A stretch of DNA of 64,000 nt. Source: a virus. Under the pieces are notes generated by a model. It was not told the DNA's origin. It saw nothing but the letters and a program-made list of their open reading frames with translations, and ran no database searches. The translations under genes were made by a program, and so were the position numbers. Positions 24,013 through 33,077 of the stretch are shown piece by piece. The stretch covers positions 20,027 to 84,026 of IMG/VR virus record IMGVR_UViG_3300044629_000131. One strand, given 5' to 3'. Position 1 is the stretch's first letter. Each line of letters opens with the position of its first letter.

Positions 24013-25440
24013 ATGTTTAACGCACAAGCTCTAACCGAAAAGTGGTCACCTGTTCTAGGTCATGAAGGCGCTGGCGCTATCAAGGACAATTATAGAAAGG
24101 CTGTTACCGCTGTTCTGTTAGAAAACACAGAAAAGGCACTACGCGAAGAGCGTGGTATGATCAACGAAGCATCCAACACAGTTGGTGCTATTGGTTCCAA
24201 CGCACTTTCGGGTAGCGCACTAGGAACCCAAACTGGTGGTCTCGCAGGTTTCGATCCTGTTATGATCTCCCTAATCCGCAGAGCAATGCCTAACCTCGTT
24301 GCTTATGACATCTGCGGTGTTCAACCAATGAGCGGTCCTACTGGACTAATCTTTGCGATGAAGTATCACTATCAAGAAAATGGTTCAGCTCTTCGTGCTG
24401 GTCCAGAAGCTCTCTACAACGAGCCTGATAGCAACTTCTCTGCTTCTTCAACTGGTGCTGGTGTATATAACCAGACCAACGCTGCTGGTGGCGATGACAC
24501 CCACCCAAGAGGCGATGGTGGCACTACTGATGCTAACCCTGGTCTCCTAAATGACAGCGGCACTTATGAGCGCGGTTCAACTGCTATTCCTCGTGAGACT
24601 GCTGAAATTCTAGGTTCAGGCGCTGGTGCTCTCTTCAACGAAATGAGCTTCAGCATCGAGAAGACTTCGGTACAAGCACGTACCAGAGCACTCAAGGCTG
24701 AGTACACTCTAGAACTCGCACAAGACCTTAAGGCAATCCACGGTCTTGATGCTGAGCAGGAACTTGCTAACCTACTCTCCAGCGAAATCCTTGCTGAGAT
24801 CAACCGTGAAGTTGTAAGAACCGTTTATACCGTTGCTAAGCCTGGTGCTCAGAACAACGTTGCTAACGCTGGTATCTTCGACCTCGACGTTGACTCAAAC
24901 GGTCGCTGGTCAGTTGAGAAGTTCAAGGGTCTCATGTTCCAAGTTGAGCGCGATGCTAACGCTATTGCTCAGCAAACCCGTCGTGGTAAGGGCAACTTCA
25001 TCATCACTTCTGCTGATGTTGCTTCTGCTCTCGCTATGAGCGGCACCCTTGATTATTCTTCAGGTCTATCAGGCGCTGGTGGTCCTTCCATCGGTGAAGT
25101 TGATGACACTGGCAACCTCCTAGTAGGAACCATGAACGGTCGTATCAAGGTCTATGTTGATCCTTATTCGGCAAACGTTTCCAGCAACCACTACTACGTT
25201 GTTGGTTATAAGGGTTCTTCACCATATGACGCAGGACTATTCTACTGCCCATATGTTCCCCTCCAGATGCTACGCAGCATTGATCCTAACACCTTCCAAC
25301 CTAAGATTGGCTTTAAGACCCGTTACGGAATGGTTGCTAACCCATTTGTCACCCAGTCAAATGGAACCCCAGATGCTGAGACCCTCACAGCAAACCGCAA
25401 CCAGTACTACAGAAGAGTACTTGTTAAGAACCTCATGTGA
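24013..25440 (+). CDS. gp23: Major capsid protein gp23
   Basis: 475 residues, HK97-fold T4-type capsid. Family segments: EKWSPVLGHEGAGAIKDNYR at the N-terminus, DPVMISLIRRAMPNLVAYDI, GVQPMSGPTGLIFAM and AEYTLELAQDLKAIHGLDAE. In T4-like phages gp21 removes an N-terminal propeptide during maturation. A GGAGC ribosome site precedes the ATG, and a strong terminator follows, as expected for the most abundant late transcript. Confidence 0.97.
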   Translation: MFNAQALTEKWSPVLGHEGAGAIKDNYRKAVTAVLLENTEKALREERGMINEASNTVGAIGSNALSGSALGTQTGGLAGFDPVMISLIRRAMPNLVAYDICGVQPMSGPTGLIFAMKYHYQENGSALRAGPEALYNEPDSNFSASSTGAGVYNQTNAAGGDDTHPRGDGGTTDANPGLLNDSGTYERGSTAIPRETAEILGSGAGALFNEMSFSIEKTSVQARTRALKAEYTLELAQDLKAIHGLDAEQELANLLSSEILAEINREVVRTVYTVAKPGAQNNVANAGIFDLDVDSNGRWSVEKFKGLMFQVERDANAIAQQTRRGKGNFIITSADVASALAMSGTLDYSSGLSGAGGPSIGEVDDTGNLLVGTMNGRIKVYVDPYSANVSSNHYYVVGYKGSSPYDAGLFYCPYVPLQMLRSIDPNTFQPKIGFKTRYGMVANPFVTQSNGTPDAETLTANRNQYYRRVLVKNLM

Positions 25441-25461
25441 TCCATTCACAATTCAACACAC

Positions 25462-25488
25462 AGGGGACCCGAAAGGGTCCTTTTTTTT
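25462..25488 (+). terminator. Intrinsic terminator after gp23
   Basis: The stem GGACCC/GGGTCC (25465-25470 with 25475-25480) has a GAAA tetraloop and extends by further G-T and A-T pairs; eight T residues follow. Confidence 0.92.
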
Positions 25489-25518
25489 GTAAATAGTAAA
25501 TAGCATTTTTGTTACGTT

Positions 25519-25683
25519 ATGCCAAGAGGAATGATGAGTAAGGTTGACATGCTCGCAAGAGTATATAAAATGAAGACAGCATTACATGATGGTATTTTTG
25601 CTGATAGAGGTAAGGATTGGAATGATGGTGCTAATTACACTTTAGATAGAATTTTAGACATTCTAAACGAATATCACAAATGA
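25519..25683 (+). CDS. Small cyanophage protein after gp23
   Basis: 54 residues (MPRGMMSKVDMLARVYKMKT...), helical and basic at the N-terminus. Its stop overlaps the next ATG (ATGA). Similar short proteins follow gp23 in related phages; function unknown. Confidence 0.65.
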   Translation: MPRGMMSKVDMLARVYKMKTALHDGIFADRGKDWNDGANYTLDRILDILNEYHK

Positions 25684-25865
25684 ATCAATCTTCTATTATA
25701 TTACTATTATGCTTGTCACCGTTAGCGGTGATCTTTTTAGTTATGAAGGTAGCACTTTGGATAGGAGAAACAGCATCATTTGCGGCAAAAACTAAAGAGT
25801 TAGAAAAAATGCAGCATGGTCCATATATTGTCTGGGATGAAGAGGAGGAAGATGAATGGTCTTAG
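25680..25865 (+). CDS. Small membrane protein with an acidic tail
   Basis: 61 residues: an N-terminal hydrophobic helix (SIILLLCLSPLAVIFLVMKV) and a strongly acidic C-terminus (WDEEEEDEW). Coupled to its neighbours by overlaps on both sides. Probably inserted in the host membrane; role unknown. Confidence 0.6.
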   Translation: MNQSSIILLLCLSPLAVIFLVMKVALWIGETASFAAKTKELEKMQHGPYIVWDEEEEDEWS

Positions 25866-26026
25866 ATGATTTGTATAGAAGAGTAGCAAGAGCAAAAATA
25901 AACATCTTGATGGAAGAACCATGCCCAATGTATGAACCAGAATGGGAAAACAATTATGGCACATCGTATGAAAAAATTATCACCAGAAAAACTAGTAACA
26001 CAGAAAGAATGTCAGGAGATGATTGA
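25856..26026 (+). CDS. Small hypothetical protein
   Basis: 56 residues, overlapping the previous gene by ten bases and the next by 71. The N-terminal half is a charged helix (LDDLYRRVARAKINILMEE) followed by PCPMYEPEWENN. The conserved-looking start and the coupling support it; the long overlap with 25956 is unusual, so one of the two could be spurious. Confidence 0.5.
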   Translation: MVLDDLYRRVARAKINILMEEPCPMYEPEWENNYGTSYEKIITRKTSNTERMSGDD

Positions 26027-26174
26027 TGCTGCTATACGACAGCACAATCGAAATGCTTCCATTATTTCTATGTGCGTTGGTTGGGTGGTTCTTGCTTTAT
26101 TTGCTGAAGGACTTCTAAGACTTATTGGCGTCATTCCCCCACTACTACCATGGCTCAACATTACCCTGAAATAA
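25956..26174 (+). CDS. Small membrane protein
   Basis: 72 residues from the ATG at 25956 (an ATG at 25932 would add eight). A charged N-terminus (LSPEKLVTQKECQEMIDAAI) is followed by a membrane helix (SMCVGWVVLALFAEGLLRLI). It overlaps the genes on both sides. The QKECQEMID segment may be a cytoplasmic helix. Confidence 0.55.
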   Translation: MAHRMKKLSPEKLVTQKECQEMIDAAIRQHNRNASIISMCVGWVVLALFAEGLLRLIGVIPPLLPWLNITLK

Positions 26175-26329
26175 TAGGAATAGTTTTGTTGTTAGTGTTT
26201 GCTTCAACTATGTTCTATCAAGGAACATGTATCCTCAAAGGAAAACGCGGATATTCTTTGAGAGATTATATGAAGCAGGAAAGCACTAACATGCGTCACA
26301 GAATAGAAGAACTACTCAAGGATAAATAA
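26150..26329 (+). CDS. Small membrane protein
   Basis: 59 residues: an N-terminal membrane helix (IIGIVLLLVFASTMFYQGT) and a basic/charged tail (LRDYMKQESTNMRHRIEELL). Overlaps its upstream neighbour by 25 bases; its TAA stop forms part of the late promoter motif at 26321. Confidence 0.55.
   Translation: MAQHYPEIIGIVLLLVFASTMFYQGTCILKGKRGYSLRDYMKQESTNMRHRIEELLKDK
26321..26328 (+). promoter_or_regulatory. Late promoter motif GATAAATA before gp3
   Basis: NATAAATA motif overlapping the TAA stop of the previous gene, 30 bases before the ATG at 26351. Confidence 0.6.
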
Positions 26330-26350
26330 CTAGTAGCTTGGGAAGTTGAC

Positions 26351-26869
26351 ATGACCGCTGAGTGGTACAAGGATCAACCAAGGAATAGGAATTTTCTAAA
26401 TCCAGTTGGTTATCTTTTGAAATTAGATAAATTTGAAGGAACGGATTTCTTTTGTCAAAGAGCAAACGTTCCTGATATCACTATGCCAACAACAGAGTTT
26501 GCGACAAGATTTCGCAACCTACCTATTATCCCTGGAGGTGGTGTCACCTTTGGGGATTTTACTGTTCAATTTATTGTTGATGAAGATCTAAAGAATTATT
26601 ATTCAATTCATAAGTGGATGCGTCAGAATGGCAGAGCAGATGATGATGCCGATACTCCACCAAAAGAAGAATATAGTAATGCTCAACTACACATTGTAAC
26701 TTCATCATACAATCCCGCATTTATTGTATCGTTTGAGAATATTTTTCCAGTGTCATTGTCTGGTCTAGAATTCAATGCTACAATGACAGATGTAGAATAT
26801 ATTACTGCTGAAGTTACATTTAAGCATCAGCGATTTTTTATCCTTGACAAAAATATGAAACCCCTATGA
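26351..26869 (+). CDS. gp3: Tail completion / tube terminator gp3
   Basis: 172 residues, close to T4 gp3 (176). It has a tail-tube-like pattern: LNPVGYLLKLDKFEGTDFFC with a NVPDITMPTTEF segment, then NIFPVSLSGLEFNATMTDVE and a final strand YITAEVTFKHQRFFIL. The position between gp23 and uvsY is where cyanophages usually carry gp3. A gp19/gp54-like tube protein is the main alternative, since these share a fold. Its stop overlaps the uvsY start (ATGA). Confidence 0.72.
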   Translation: MTAEWYKDQPRNRNFLNPVGYLLKLDKFEGTDFFCQRANVPDITMPTTEFATRFRNLPIIPGGGVTFGDFTVQFIVDEDLKNYYSIHKWMRQNGRADDDADTPPKEEYSNAQLHIVTSSYNPAFIVSFENIFPVSLSGLEFNATMTDVEYITAEVTFKHQRFFILDKNMKPL

Positions 26870-27339
26870 ATTTTGAAACTCTTCGTAATAAATTTGATCA
26901 ACTACGTGAAGAATGGGCAGAAGATAGCGCGGTAGATTTCCAGTTCAAGAACAAACAGTATACCACAGATCTTGGACAACTTGCGTTAGACATCCCTTTC
27001 CAACACAATAAATACTTAAACCATTACACTGATATCTCACAGATCAAAACTTCTCTGGAGTTTGAAATCAGAAAACTTGTAAAAGAAAAACGCGAATACT
27101 ACAGCGGTGAAGCTGATGCTCGTGTTTACGCAGAAAAACCTTTTGGCGGAAGAATTCAAACTTCCGAAAAAATGAAGACTTACCTAGAGAGTGATGATGA
27201 GATTATCAATCTTGAGGCGAAGATCAAGTATCTAGACCAGATGTTGTACTGGTTGGATCAGGTTATGCGACAGATTTCAAATAGAGGGTTTCAGATCAAG
27301 AGTGCCATTGAATGGGAGAAATTTATTAATGGACAATAA
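26866..27339 (+). CDS. uvsY: Recombination mediator UvsY
   Basis: 157 residues (T4: 137). Charged and helical, with KNKQYTTDLGQLALDIPFQH, HYTDISQIKTSLEFEIRKLV and a C-terminal MLYWLDQVMRQISNRGFQIK helix. UvsY loads the UvsX recombinase on gp32-coated single-stranded DNA. ATGA overlap with gp3 and a one-base overlap with uvsW. Confidence 0.88.
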   Translation: MNFETLRNKFDQLREEWAEDSAVDFQFKNKQYTTDLGQLALDIPFQHNKYLNHYTDISQIKTSLEFEIRKLVKEKREYYSGEADARVYAEKPFGGRIQTSEKMKTYLESDDEIINLEAKIKYLDQMLYWLDQVMRQISNRGFQIKSAIEWEKFINGQ

Positions 27340-28808
27340 TGACACTCCTTTCTGTTAAAAAGAAAAACGAAGTATACGTCACCATTCAGTCCGCAGAGCC
27401 CCATGTTCATATGGAGCTTTCGGACTATTTTACTTTTGAGGTTCCAGAAGCAAAGTTCTTAAAGAAAAATCCTCGTTACAAATACTGGGATGGAACTATT
27501 CGTCTGTATTCTCCTGGTACTGGCGAACTGTATGGTGGTTTAATGAAACACCTTGAGGTGTGGGCAGCGGAGCGTCAGTACACAATACAATACGAAAAGA
27601 ATGATTGGTATGGCGATGTTCAAGAAACTAACGACTTTGTTTCTCCTGCTGGTATCAAAACATTTATGGACAAAATCACCAGAGAAGGAATTACTCCAAG
27701 AGAGTATCAATACCGTGCTGTCTACGAAGCAATAAAGAATAATCGCAAATTACTTCTTTCTCCTACGGGGTCGGGGAAATCTCTGATGATCTATTCCCTC
27801 GTCAGATACTATACTGCTACCAACAAGCAAACGTTGATCATCGTCCCTACTACGTCCCTGGTAGAACAGATGGTTAATGACTTTAAAGATTACGGGTGGA
27901 ATGCTGATGAGCATGTTCATAAAATTTACTCTGGTAAAGATAAGAATACTGATAAACCGATCATCATTTCCACCTGGCAATCAATCTATAAGTTTCCCAA
28001 GAGATACTTTGATGATTTTGATTGCGTGATTGGTGATGAAGCACACCTGTTTAAGTCTAAATCACTTACTGGTATTATGACAAAGCTTCATAATGCGAAG
28101 TATAGATTTGGTTTTACTGGAACCCTTGATGGTAGTAAGACACACAAGTGGGTATTAGAAGGTTTGTTTGGTGATTGTGAGCGTGTAACAAAAACTGATG
28201 ATCTTATTCGTGAAGGACATCTATCTAAATTTAGGATCAAAGTTTTACTTTGTAAACATGCTCCACAATATTTTGATACATATCATGATGAAATTGATTA
28301 TCTTGTCAATCATAAAGGAAGAAATAATTTAATCAAAAATCTTGTTAAAGATATTGATGGCAATACACTCGTGTTATTCAACTATGTGGAGAAGCATGGA
28401 GAACCACTTTTTGATCTAATAAATAACACAATAGATCCCACAAGAAAAATATTCTTTGTTCATGGTGGGACTGACGTTGAAGACAGAGAAGAAGTACGAC
28501 AAATTACCGAGAGTGAAAACAATGCTGTGATCATTGCTTCATACGGTACTTTCTCAACTGGCATCAACATCAAAAGATTACACAATATTATTTTTGCTTC
28601 ACCCAGTAAGTCACGTATACGTAATTTACAGTCCATCGGAAGGGTCCTACGTAAAGGTGAAGGAAAGGACATCGCAACCTTATATGATATTGCTGATGAT
28701 ATAGGTGGTCAAAATTATACACTAAAACATCTGAATGAAAGGGTTAATATTTACAACGAAGAAAACTTTAAGTATGAGGTTATTAAAGTAAATTTACGCG
28801 CAAGTTAA
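27339..28808 (+). CDS. uvsW: ATP-dependent helicase UvsW
   Basis: 489 residues (T4: 587). Superfamily 2 motifs in order: Q-like ITPREYQYRAV, motif I LLSPTGSGKSLMIYSL, Ia VPTTSLVEQM, II GDEAHLFKS, III GFTGTLDG and VI IGRVLRKGEGKD. It unwinds R-loops and branched DNA and drives the switch from origin to recombination-dependent replication. Adjacent to uvsY as in T4. The shorter length mainly reflects a reduced N-terminal region. Confidence 0.93.
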   Translation: MTLLSVKKKNEVYVTIQSAEPHVHMELSDYFTFEVPEAKFLKKNPRYKYWDGTIRLYSPGTGELYGGLMKHLEVWAAERQYTIQYEKNDWYGDVQETNDFVSPAGIKTFMDKITREGITPREYQYRAVYEAIKNNRKLLLSPTGSGKSLMIYSLVRYYTATNKQTLIIVPTTSLVEQMVNDFKDYGWNADEHVHKIYSGKDKNTDKPIIISTWQSIYKFPKRYFDDFDCVIGDEAHLFKSKSLTGIMTKLHNAKYRFGFTGTLDGSKTHKWVLEGLFGDCERVTKTDDLIREGHLSKFRIKVLLCKHAPQYFDTYHDEIDYLVNHKGRNNLIKNLVKDIDGNTLVLFNYVEKHGEPLFDLINNTIDPTRKIFFVHGGTDVEDREEVRQITESENNAVIIASYGTFSTGINIKRLHNIIFASPSKSRIRNLQSIGRVLRKGEGKDIATLYDIADDIGGQNYTLKHLNERVNIYNEENFKYEVIKVNLRAS

Positions 28809-28809
28809 T

Positions 28810-29208
28810 ATGGAAGAAGAATTTTATGCGACACTAAAATTAGTTTCTGGGGAAGAGATAGTAGCAAGGGTTTGCTATCTTCCAGATGAAGACAAACTTA
28901 TGTTGGATAAACCATTAGCAGTTGAAACAGCAAAACAAAAAAAGGGTCACATGGAAGTGACTGGGTTTACTTTAAAAGAATGGATCTCAGCTACATTTGA
29001 TGATATGTTTATTATCAAACGAGATCACATTCTTACGATGACAGAATTGGATGAAACAATTGAAGAGTTCTATATAAAAACAGTTCAAAAAATTGAAAGC
29101 GCCAAAACGCTAATCGGTAGAGGAAACAAACTTCCCAGAAGAGCTGGTTATCTCGGGTCTATTAAGGAAGTGAAAAAATCTTTAGAAGATATCTATAAGA
29201 AAAGTTAA
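28810..29208 (+). CDS. Sm-like-fold cyanophage protein
   Basis: 132 residues. The core FYATLKLVSGEEIVARVCYL...LMLDKPLAVE...MFIIKRDHILTM has the same plan as the proteins at 42939, 43264 and 43613: a GE/GD turn, a P-hydrophobic strand and a DxI strand, ending in a Y/F-x-K helix. A cyanophage-derived Sm-like protein has been described structurally, and this plan fits. RNA binding or post-transcriptional control is possible but not shown. The C-terminus (GNKLPRRAGYLGSIKEVKKS) is an extra basic tail. Confidence 0.6.
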   Translation: MEEEFYATLKLVSGEEIVARVCYLPDEDKLMLDKPLAVETAKQKKGHMEVTGFTLKEWISATFDDMFIIKRDHILTMTELDETIEEFYIKTVQKIESAKTLIGRGNKLPRRAGYLGSIKEVKKSLEDIYKKS

Positions 29209-29276
29209 GAGCTCTATTTCCCTTGAACCCCTGACAGAGTTATTGTACTGGGTTTCTGAGGTCATGTCAAGCCCCC

Positions 29277-29305
29277 TTTACAATTGAACGATACGATGCT
29301 ATACT
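29277..29305 (+). promoter_or_regulatory. Host-type sigma70 promoter before gp55
   Basis: TTTACA at 29277-29282, a 17-base spacer and TATACT at 29300-29305. Each hexamer is one base from consensus. It lies in a 136-base gap that otherwise shows no gene, 40 bases before the gp55 ATG at 29345. Confidence 0.65.
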
Positions 29306-29344
29306 TGATACAAATCATGTGAGACAACCGTGACATTCGCAGTA

Positions 29345-29839
29345 ATGACAAGAAAAAAACAGACAGAAAATTACGTCAATAACAAAGAGTTTCTTGCTGC
29401 GATCAGTGAGTACCGATCTAAGGTTATTGCTGCGAAGGAAGCTGGTAAACCTCGCCCCCGAGTAACAAACTACTTGGGGGAATGCTTCCTAAAAATTGCC
29501 ACACATCTTTCTTACAAACCAAACTTTGTCAACTACATGTTCCGTGAGGACATGATTTGTGACGGTATTGAAAACTGCTTACAGTATATTGATAACTTTG
29601 ATCCAGAGAAATCAACTAACCCGTTTGCCTATTTCACTCAAATTATCTACTACGCTTTTCTCCGCCGTATACAAAAGGAAAAGAAACAGCTTGAAATTAA
29701 AGGAAAAATTCTTGAACGATCAGGATATGACGAAGTGATGCACACAGACACATTTGATGGTACAATGTCTGGTATGAACGCTTCCTATTCTGACATGGGA
29801 ACTATCAAAGAAAGTATTGAAACCCGAATGAACCGATGA
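29345..29839 (+). CDS. gp55: Late-transcription sigma factor gp55
   Basis: 164 residues from the ATG at 29345 (TRKKQTENYVNNKEFLAAIS); a GTG at 29330 would add five. The core has LGECFLKIATHLSYKPNF, the ENCLQYIDNFDPEKSTNPFA segment and YFTQIIYYAFLRRIQKEKK, which correspond to sigma region 2. gp55 directs host RNA polymerase to NATAAATA late promoters, with the gp45 clamp as activator in T4. It therefore connects to the late motifs listed here. The host-type promoter upstream suits early or middle expression. Confidence 0.92.
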   Translation: MTRKKQTENYVNNKEFLAAISEYRSKVIAAKEAGKPRPRVTNYLGECFLKIATHLSYKPNFVNYMFREDMICDGIENCLQYIDNFDPEKSTNPFAYFTQIIYYAFLRRIQKEKKQLEIKGKILERSGYDEVMHTDTFDGTMSGMNASYSDMGTIKESIETRMNR

Positions 29840-30048
29840 ATGATTATGAGTGGATTGATGAATGTTTCCGTGTCGAACAGAAACGCTTTGGAACTTGGTC
29901 TAGCTACGATAAAGAAGGTAAGGGCATCCTCACCACACTTAGTAAGGAACACCTTATCGCTTCGACCCGTTGGTATCTACGAGCAAAACAAGAAGGGTTC
30001 TCTGAACCAACTATTCAATACGATGGAACTGTTGGAGGTAAACTATGA
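29836..30048 (+). CDS. Small conserved cyanophage protein
   Basis: 70 residues (MNDYEWIDECFRVEQKRFGT, ILTTLSKEHLIASTRWYLRA). ATGA overlap with gp55 and with gp47 downstream, so it belongs to the gp55-gp47-gp46 transcription unit. No domain recognised. Confidence 0.7.
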   Translation: MNDYEWIDECFRVEQKRFGTWSSYDKEGKGILTTLSKEHLIASTRWYLRAKQEGFSEPTIQYDGTVGGKL

Positions 30049-31085
30049 AGATCGCTCTAATTACTGACCAGCATCTTGATGGACGCAAAGGATCTCTGGC
30101 ATTCTGGAATTACTTTCAGAAGTTTTATGATGAAGTATTTTTTCCTATACTAGAAAAGAAAAAAGTTACTCACATTATTGACCTTGGAGATACATTTGAC
30201 AATCGTAAGTCAATGGACTTCAATACATTTCATCGTGTGAAGGAGCATTACTTTGACAAACTACAAGGTTACAAAGTTCATATGCTTCTTGGTAATCATT
30301 GTACTTATTACAAAAATACCAACCGTATCAACTCACCTGAACTCTTACTGGAACAGTATTCAAACATCCGCATTTATTCTTCACCAGAGCATCTTACAAT
30401 AGGTAGTAAGAAGTTCCTGATGTTGCCTTGGATCAACGCAGAGAACCGTGATGATGTCTTAAAGCTACTTGAAACTTCTGATGCTGATATTTGTTGCGGT
30501 CACCTTGAACTTACTGGATTTGAAGTTACGCCTGGTATGATGATGGATCATGGTATGGATCCAAAACTATTCCATCGTTTCAACCGTGTCTGGTCTGGAC
30601 ATTTTCATCATCGTTCAAAGAAAGGGAATATTCAGTATCTTGGCAATCCTTATCAAATGTATTGGAATGATTACAAGGACACCCGTGGATTTCATATTTA
30701 CGATACTCAAAGTGATAAACTTGAGTTTATCCCTAACCCGTTCGAGATCTTCGAAAAGATTATCTACGACGACACAAAGGCAGACTACAACAAACAAGAT
30801 GTGTCTGATTATAAAGACAAGTACATCAAGATCGTCGTTGATGAAAAGAAAGACTACCAAATGTTTGAAACGTTGGTTGATCGTCTTTACAACGTAGGAG
30901 TTCATGATGTAAAGATTATTGAAAATCTTGTTGGCGAAGACAGCAAAACCGACATCGAAATGTCCGCAAAAGATACATTAACACTTCTGAATGAGTATAT
31001 TGATGAAGTAGAAATGACCGTCAGTAAATCAGATCTTAAGACACTTATGAGATCTCTATATATTGAGAGCTGTAACGTTGTCTAA
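30045..31085 (+). CDS. gp47: Recombination endonuclease subunit gp47 (Mre11-like)
   Basis: 346 residues (T4: 339). Metallophosphoesterase motifs in order: ITDQHLD, DLGDTFDNR, LLGNHC, CGHLEL and WSGHFHHR. With gp46 it forms the Mre11-Rad50-like complex that resects DNA ends for recombination and degrades host DNA. The start is the ATG within ATGA at 30045. gp46 follows after one small gene. Confidence 0.94.
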   Translation: MKIALITDQHLDGRKGSLAFWNYFQKFYDEVFFPILEKKKVTHIIDLGDTFDNRKSMDFNTFHRVKEHYFDKLQGYKVHMLLGNHCTYYKNTNRINSPELLLEQYSNIRIYSSPEHLTIGSKKFLMLPWINAENRDDVLKLLETSDADICCGHLELTGFEVTPGMMMDHGMDPKLFHRFNRVWSGHFHHRSKKGNIQYLGNPYQMYWNDYKDTRGFHIYDTQSDKLEFIPNPFEIFEKIIYDDTKADYNKQDVSDYKDKYIKIVVDEKKDYQMFETLVDRLYNVGVHDVKIIENLVGEDSKTDIEMSAKDTLTLLNEYIDEVEMTVSKSDLKTLMRSLYIESCNVV

Positions 31086-31086
31086 T

Positions 31087-31350
31087 ATGTACATCGTAAC
31101 TTTGGAAGATCACCCAGATGGCGTATACTCTGTCTTTGATGAACAAGAAGACAGAGTAATTCCTATCTTTCAAGAAGAAGATGATGCTGACCGTTACCTT
31201 ATGATGTTAGAAGAAGACCCAGACTATCCACCAATGCAGATAGTTGAGGTTGACGACCATGTTATAATAGGAGCATGTCAAGAGAGAGGACATAGGTTCT
31301 CAATCATAACTCCTGATGACTTTTTGATCCCACCCGATGATTTAGAATGA
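31087..31350 (+). CDS. DUF3110-like protein of cyanobacterial type
   Basis: 87 residues from the ATG at 31087, just after the gp47 stop. The pattern YIVTLEDHPDGVYSVFDEQE, then VIPIFQEEDDADRYLMML, EVDDHVI and FLIPPDDLE closely follows cyanobacterial DUF3110 proteins (a compact alpha/beta domain ending in a LIPP motif). It is set between gp47 and gp46 with ATGA coupling to gp46. A host-derived accessory gene seems likely; its function is unknown. Confidence 0.65.
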   Translation: MYIVTLEDHPDGVYSVFDEQEDRVIPIFQEEDDADRYLMMLEEDPDYPPMQIVEVDDHVIIGACQERGHRFSIITPDDFLIPPDDLE

Positions 31351-33077
31351 TTATTTTTAAAAAGATCCGATGGAAAAACTTTCTCTCTACTGGGAATGTT
31401 TTTAGTGAAGTTGATTTACAAGCAGCAAAAACAAATCTGATCATCGGTTCCAACGGAGCTGGTAAGAGTACCATTTTGGATGCTCTTACTTTTTCTTTGT
31501 TTGGCAAACCATTTCGTAAGATCAACAAGCCTCTGCTGGTTAATAGTATCAACGAAAAAGACTGTCTTACCGAAATTGAATTTAGCATCGGCAAGAATGA
31601 TTACAAAGTGGTTCGTGGGATCAAACCAAACAAATTTGAGATCTATTGTAACGATCAGTTGTGGAACCAAGAAAGCACGGTTGTAGATCAGCAAAAGAAC
31701 TTCGAACAAAACGTTCTCAAACTGAACTACAAATCATTCACTCAGATTGTAGTGCTTGGTTCTTCAACTTTCGTTCCATTTATGCGTTTGCCTCTGGCAC
31801 AACGCAGAGAGATCATCGAAGATATCCTTGATATTCAAGTATTCTCTACGATGAATATTCTTCTCAAAGATAAAGTCCGAGAGAATAATGAAGAGATCAA
31901 GAACCTTGACTATGAACTTCACCTCCTGGGAGAGAAGATTGATATTCAGAAGAAGTATATGCTTGAACTGGAGAAAAAGACAAAGGAAGAGATTGACCGT
32001 AAGCAAAATAAAATTGCTGTATTGTTAGAAGATGAAAACACACAGCATCATGAGATTGCGCGTCTGACTTCTGAAGTCGAAAAACATTCTAAAGAAATGG
32101 AAGCACTCTCAAATTCTTCTTCTAAGTTAAAGAAGTTAAACACCTTTCTCTTTAAAATCCAATCAAAACTTTCATCATGTCAAAAAGAACACCAGTTCTT
32201 TACTGACAATCATGTGTGTCCTACCTGTACTCAAGACCTGAGTGAAGATTTTAGACAGAGTAAGATTGCTGAGGGAGAGGGTGAATTAAATAATCTCCAG
32301 ACTGGTATTGAAGATCTGCTAGATGCCATCGCAAAAGAAGAGGAGCGAGAAAATGAATTCGCAAGACTATCAAAAATTATACTTGGCTTCAACTCTTCTA
32401 TTACTCAAGCGAATTATCAGATTACTTCCATACGAAAAACAATCGGTGATATAGAAACCGAGATTAAAGAACTGGAAGAAACTAACCCAGACAAGAAAGC
32501 AGAGTTTGTCAAACTTGAAGGACTTGTTACGAATAAAAAAGATTTGGGCAAGACCTTTGCCGAATACAAGAAAGATCGTGATACACTATTGGTGGCATCG
32601 CAGTTGTTGAAAGACAACGGGATCAAGACCAGGATTATCAAAACCTATCTCCCAGCGATGAACCAACTGATCAATCAATATCTTCAGCGTATGGATTTCT
32701 ATGTGAATTTTACGTTGAATGAGAACTTTGAAGAGATCATCAAATCCAGATATCGTGATGTGTTTTCTTATGATAGTTTCAGCGAAGGAGAGAAAGCTAG
32801 GATTGATATTGCTTTGTTGCTTACTTGGAGAGCTATTGCTAAGCTCAAGAATAGCGTGGATACTAACCTCCTTATTCTAGATGAGATCTTTGATAGTTCT
32901 TTGGATCAGCAAGGTGGCAGCGATCTCGGTTGGATCCTAAGAAACTTTGATGATAATACAAATGTATATGTCATCAGTCATCGAGAACAACTAGAAGGAA
33001 AGTTTGATAGAACAATTACAGCGGTGAAGGAAAAGAATTTCTCCGTCATCCAGCAGACAGTTTCTGAACTGGACTAG
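31347..33077 (+). CDS. gp46: Recombination endonuclease subunit gp46 (Rad50-like)
   Basis: 576 residues (T4: 560). SMC-type ATPase: Walker A in LIIGSNGAGKSTILDAL near residue 34, zinc hook CPTCTQD near 291 within long coiled coils (about 175-450), signature FSEGEKARIDIALL near 479 and Walker B LLILDEIFDSSLD near 509. Partner of gp47. A terminator hairpin overlaps its stop. Confidence 0.95.
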   Translation: MIIFKKIRWKNFLSTGNVFSEVDLQAAKTNLIIGSNGAGKSTILDALTFSLFGKPFRKINKPLLVNSINEKDCLTEIEFSIGKNDYKVVRGIKPNKFEIYCNDQLWNQESTVVDQQKNFEQNVLKLNYKSFTQIVVLGSSTFVPFMRLPLAQRREIIEDILDIQVFSTMNILLKDKVRENNEEIKNLDYELHLLGEKIDIQKKYMLELEKKTKEEIDRKQNKIAVLLEDENTQHHEIARLTSEVEKHSKEMEALSNSSSKLKKLNTFLFKIQSKLSSCQKEHQFFTDNHVCPTCTQDLSEDFRQSKIAEGEGELNNLQTGIEDLLDAIAKEEERENEFARLSKIILGFNSSITQANYQITSIRKTIGDIETEIKELEETNPDKKAEFVKLEGLVTNKKDLGKTFAEYKKDRDTLLVASQLLKDNGIKTRIIKTYLPAMNQLINQYLQRMDFYVNFTLNENFEEIIKSRYRDVFSYDSFSEGEKARIDIALLLTWRAIAKLKNSVDTNLLILDEIFDSSLDQQGGSDLGWILRNFDDNTNVYVISHREQLEGKFDRTITAVKEKNFSVIQQTVSELD

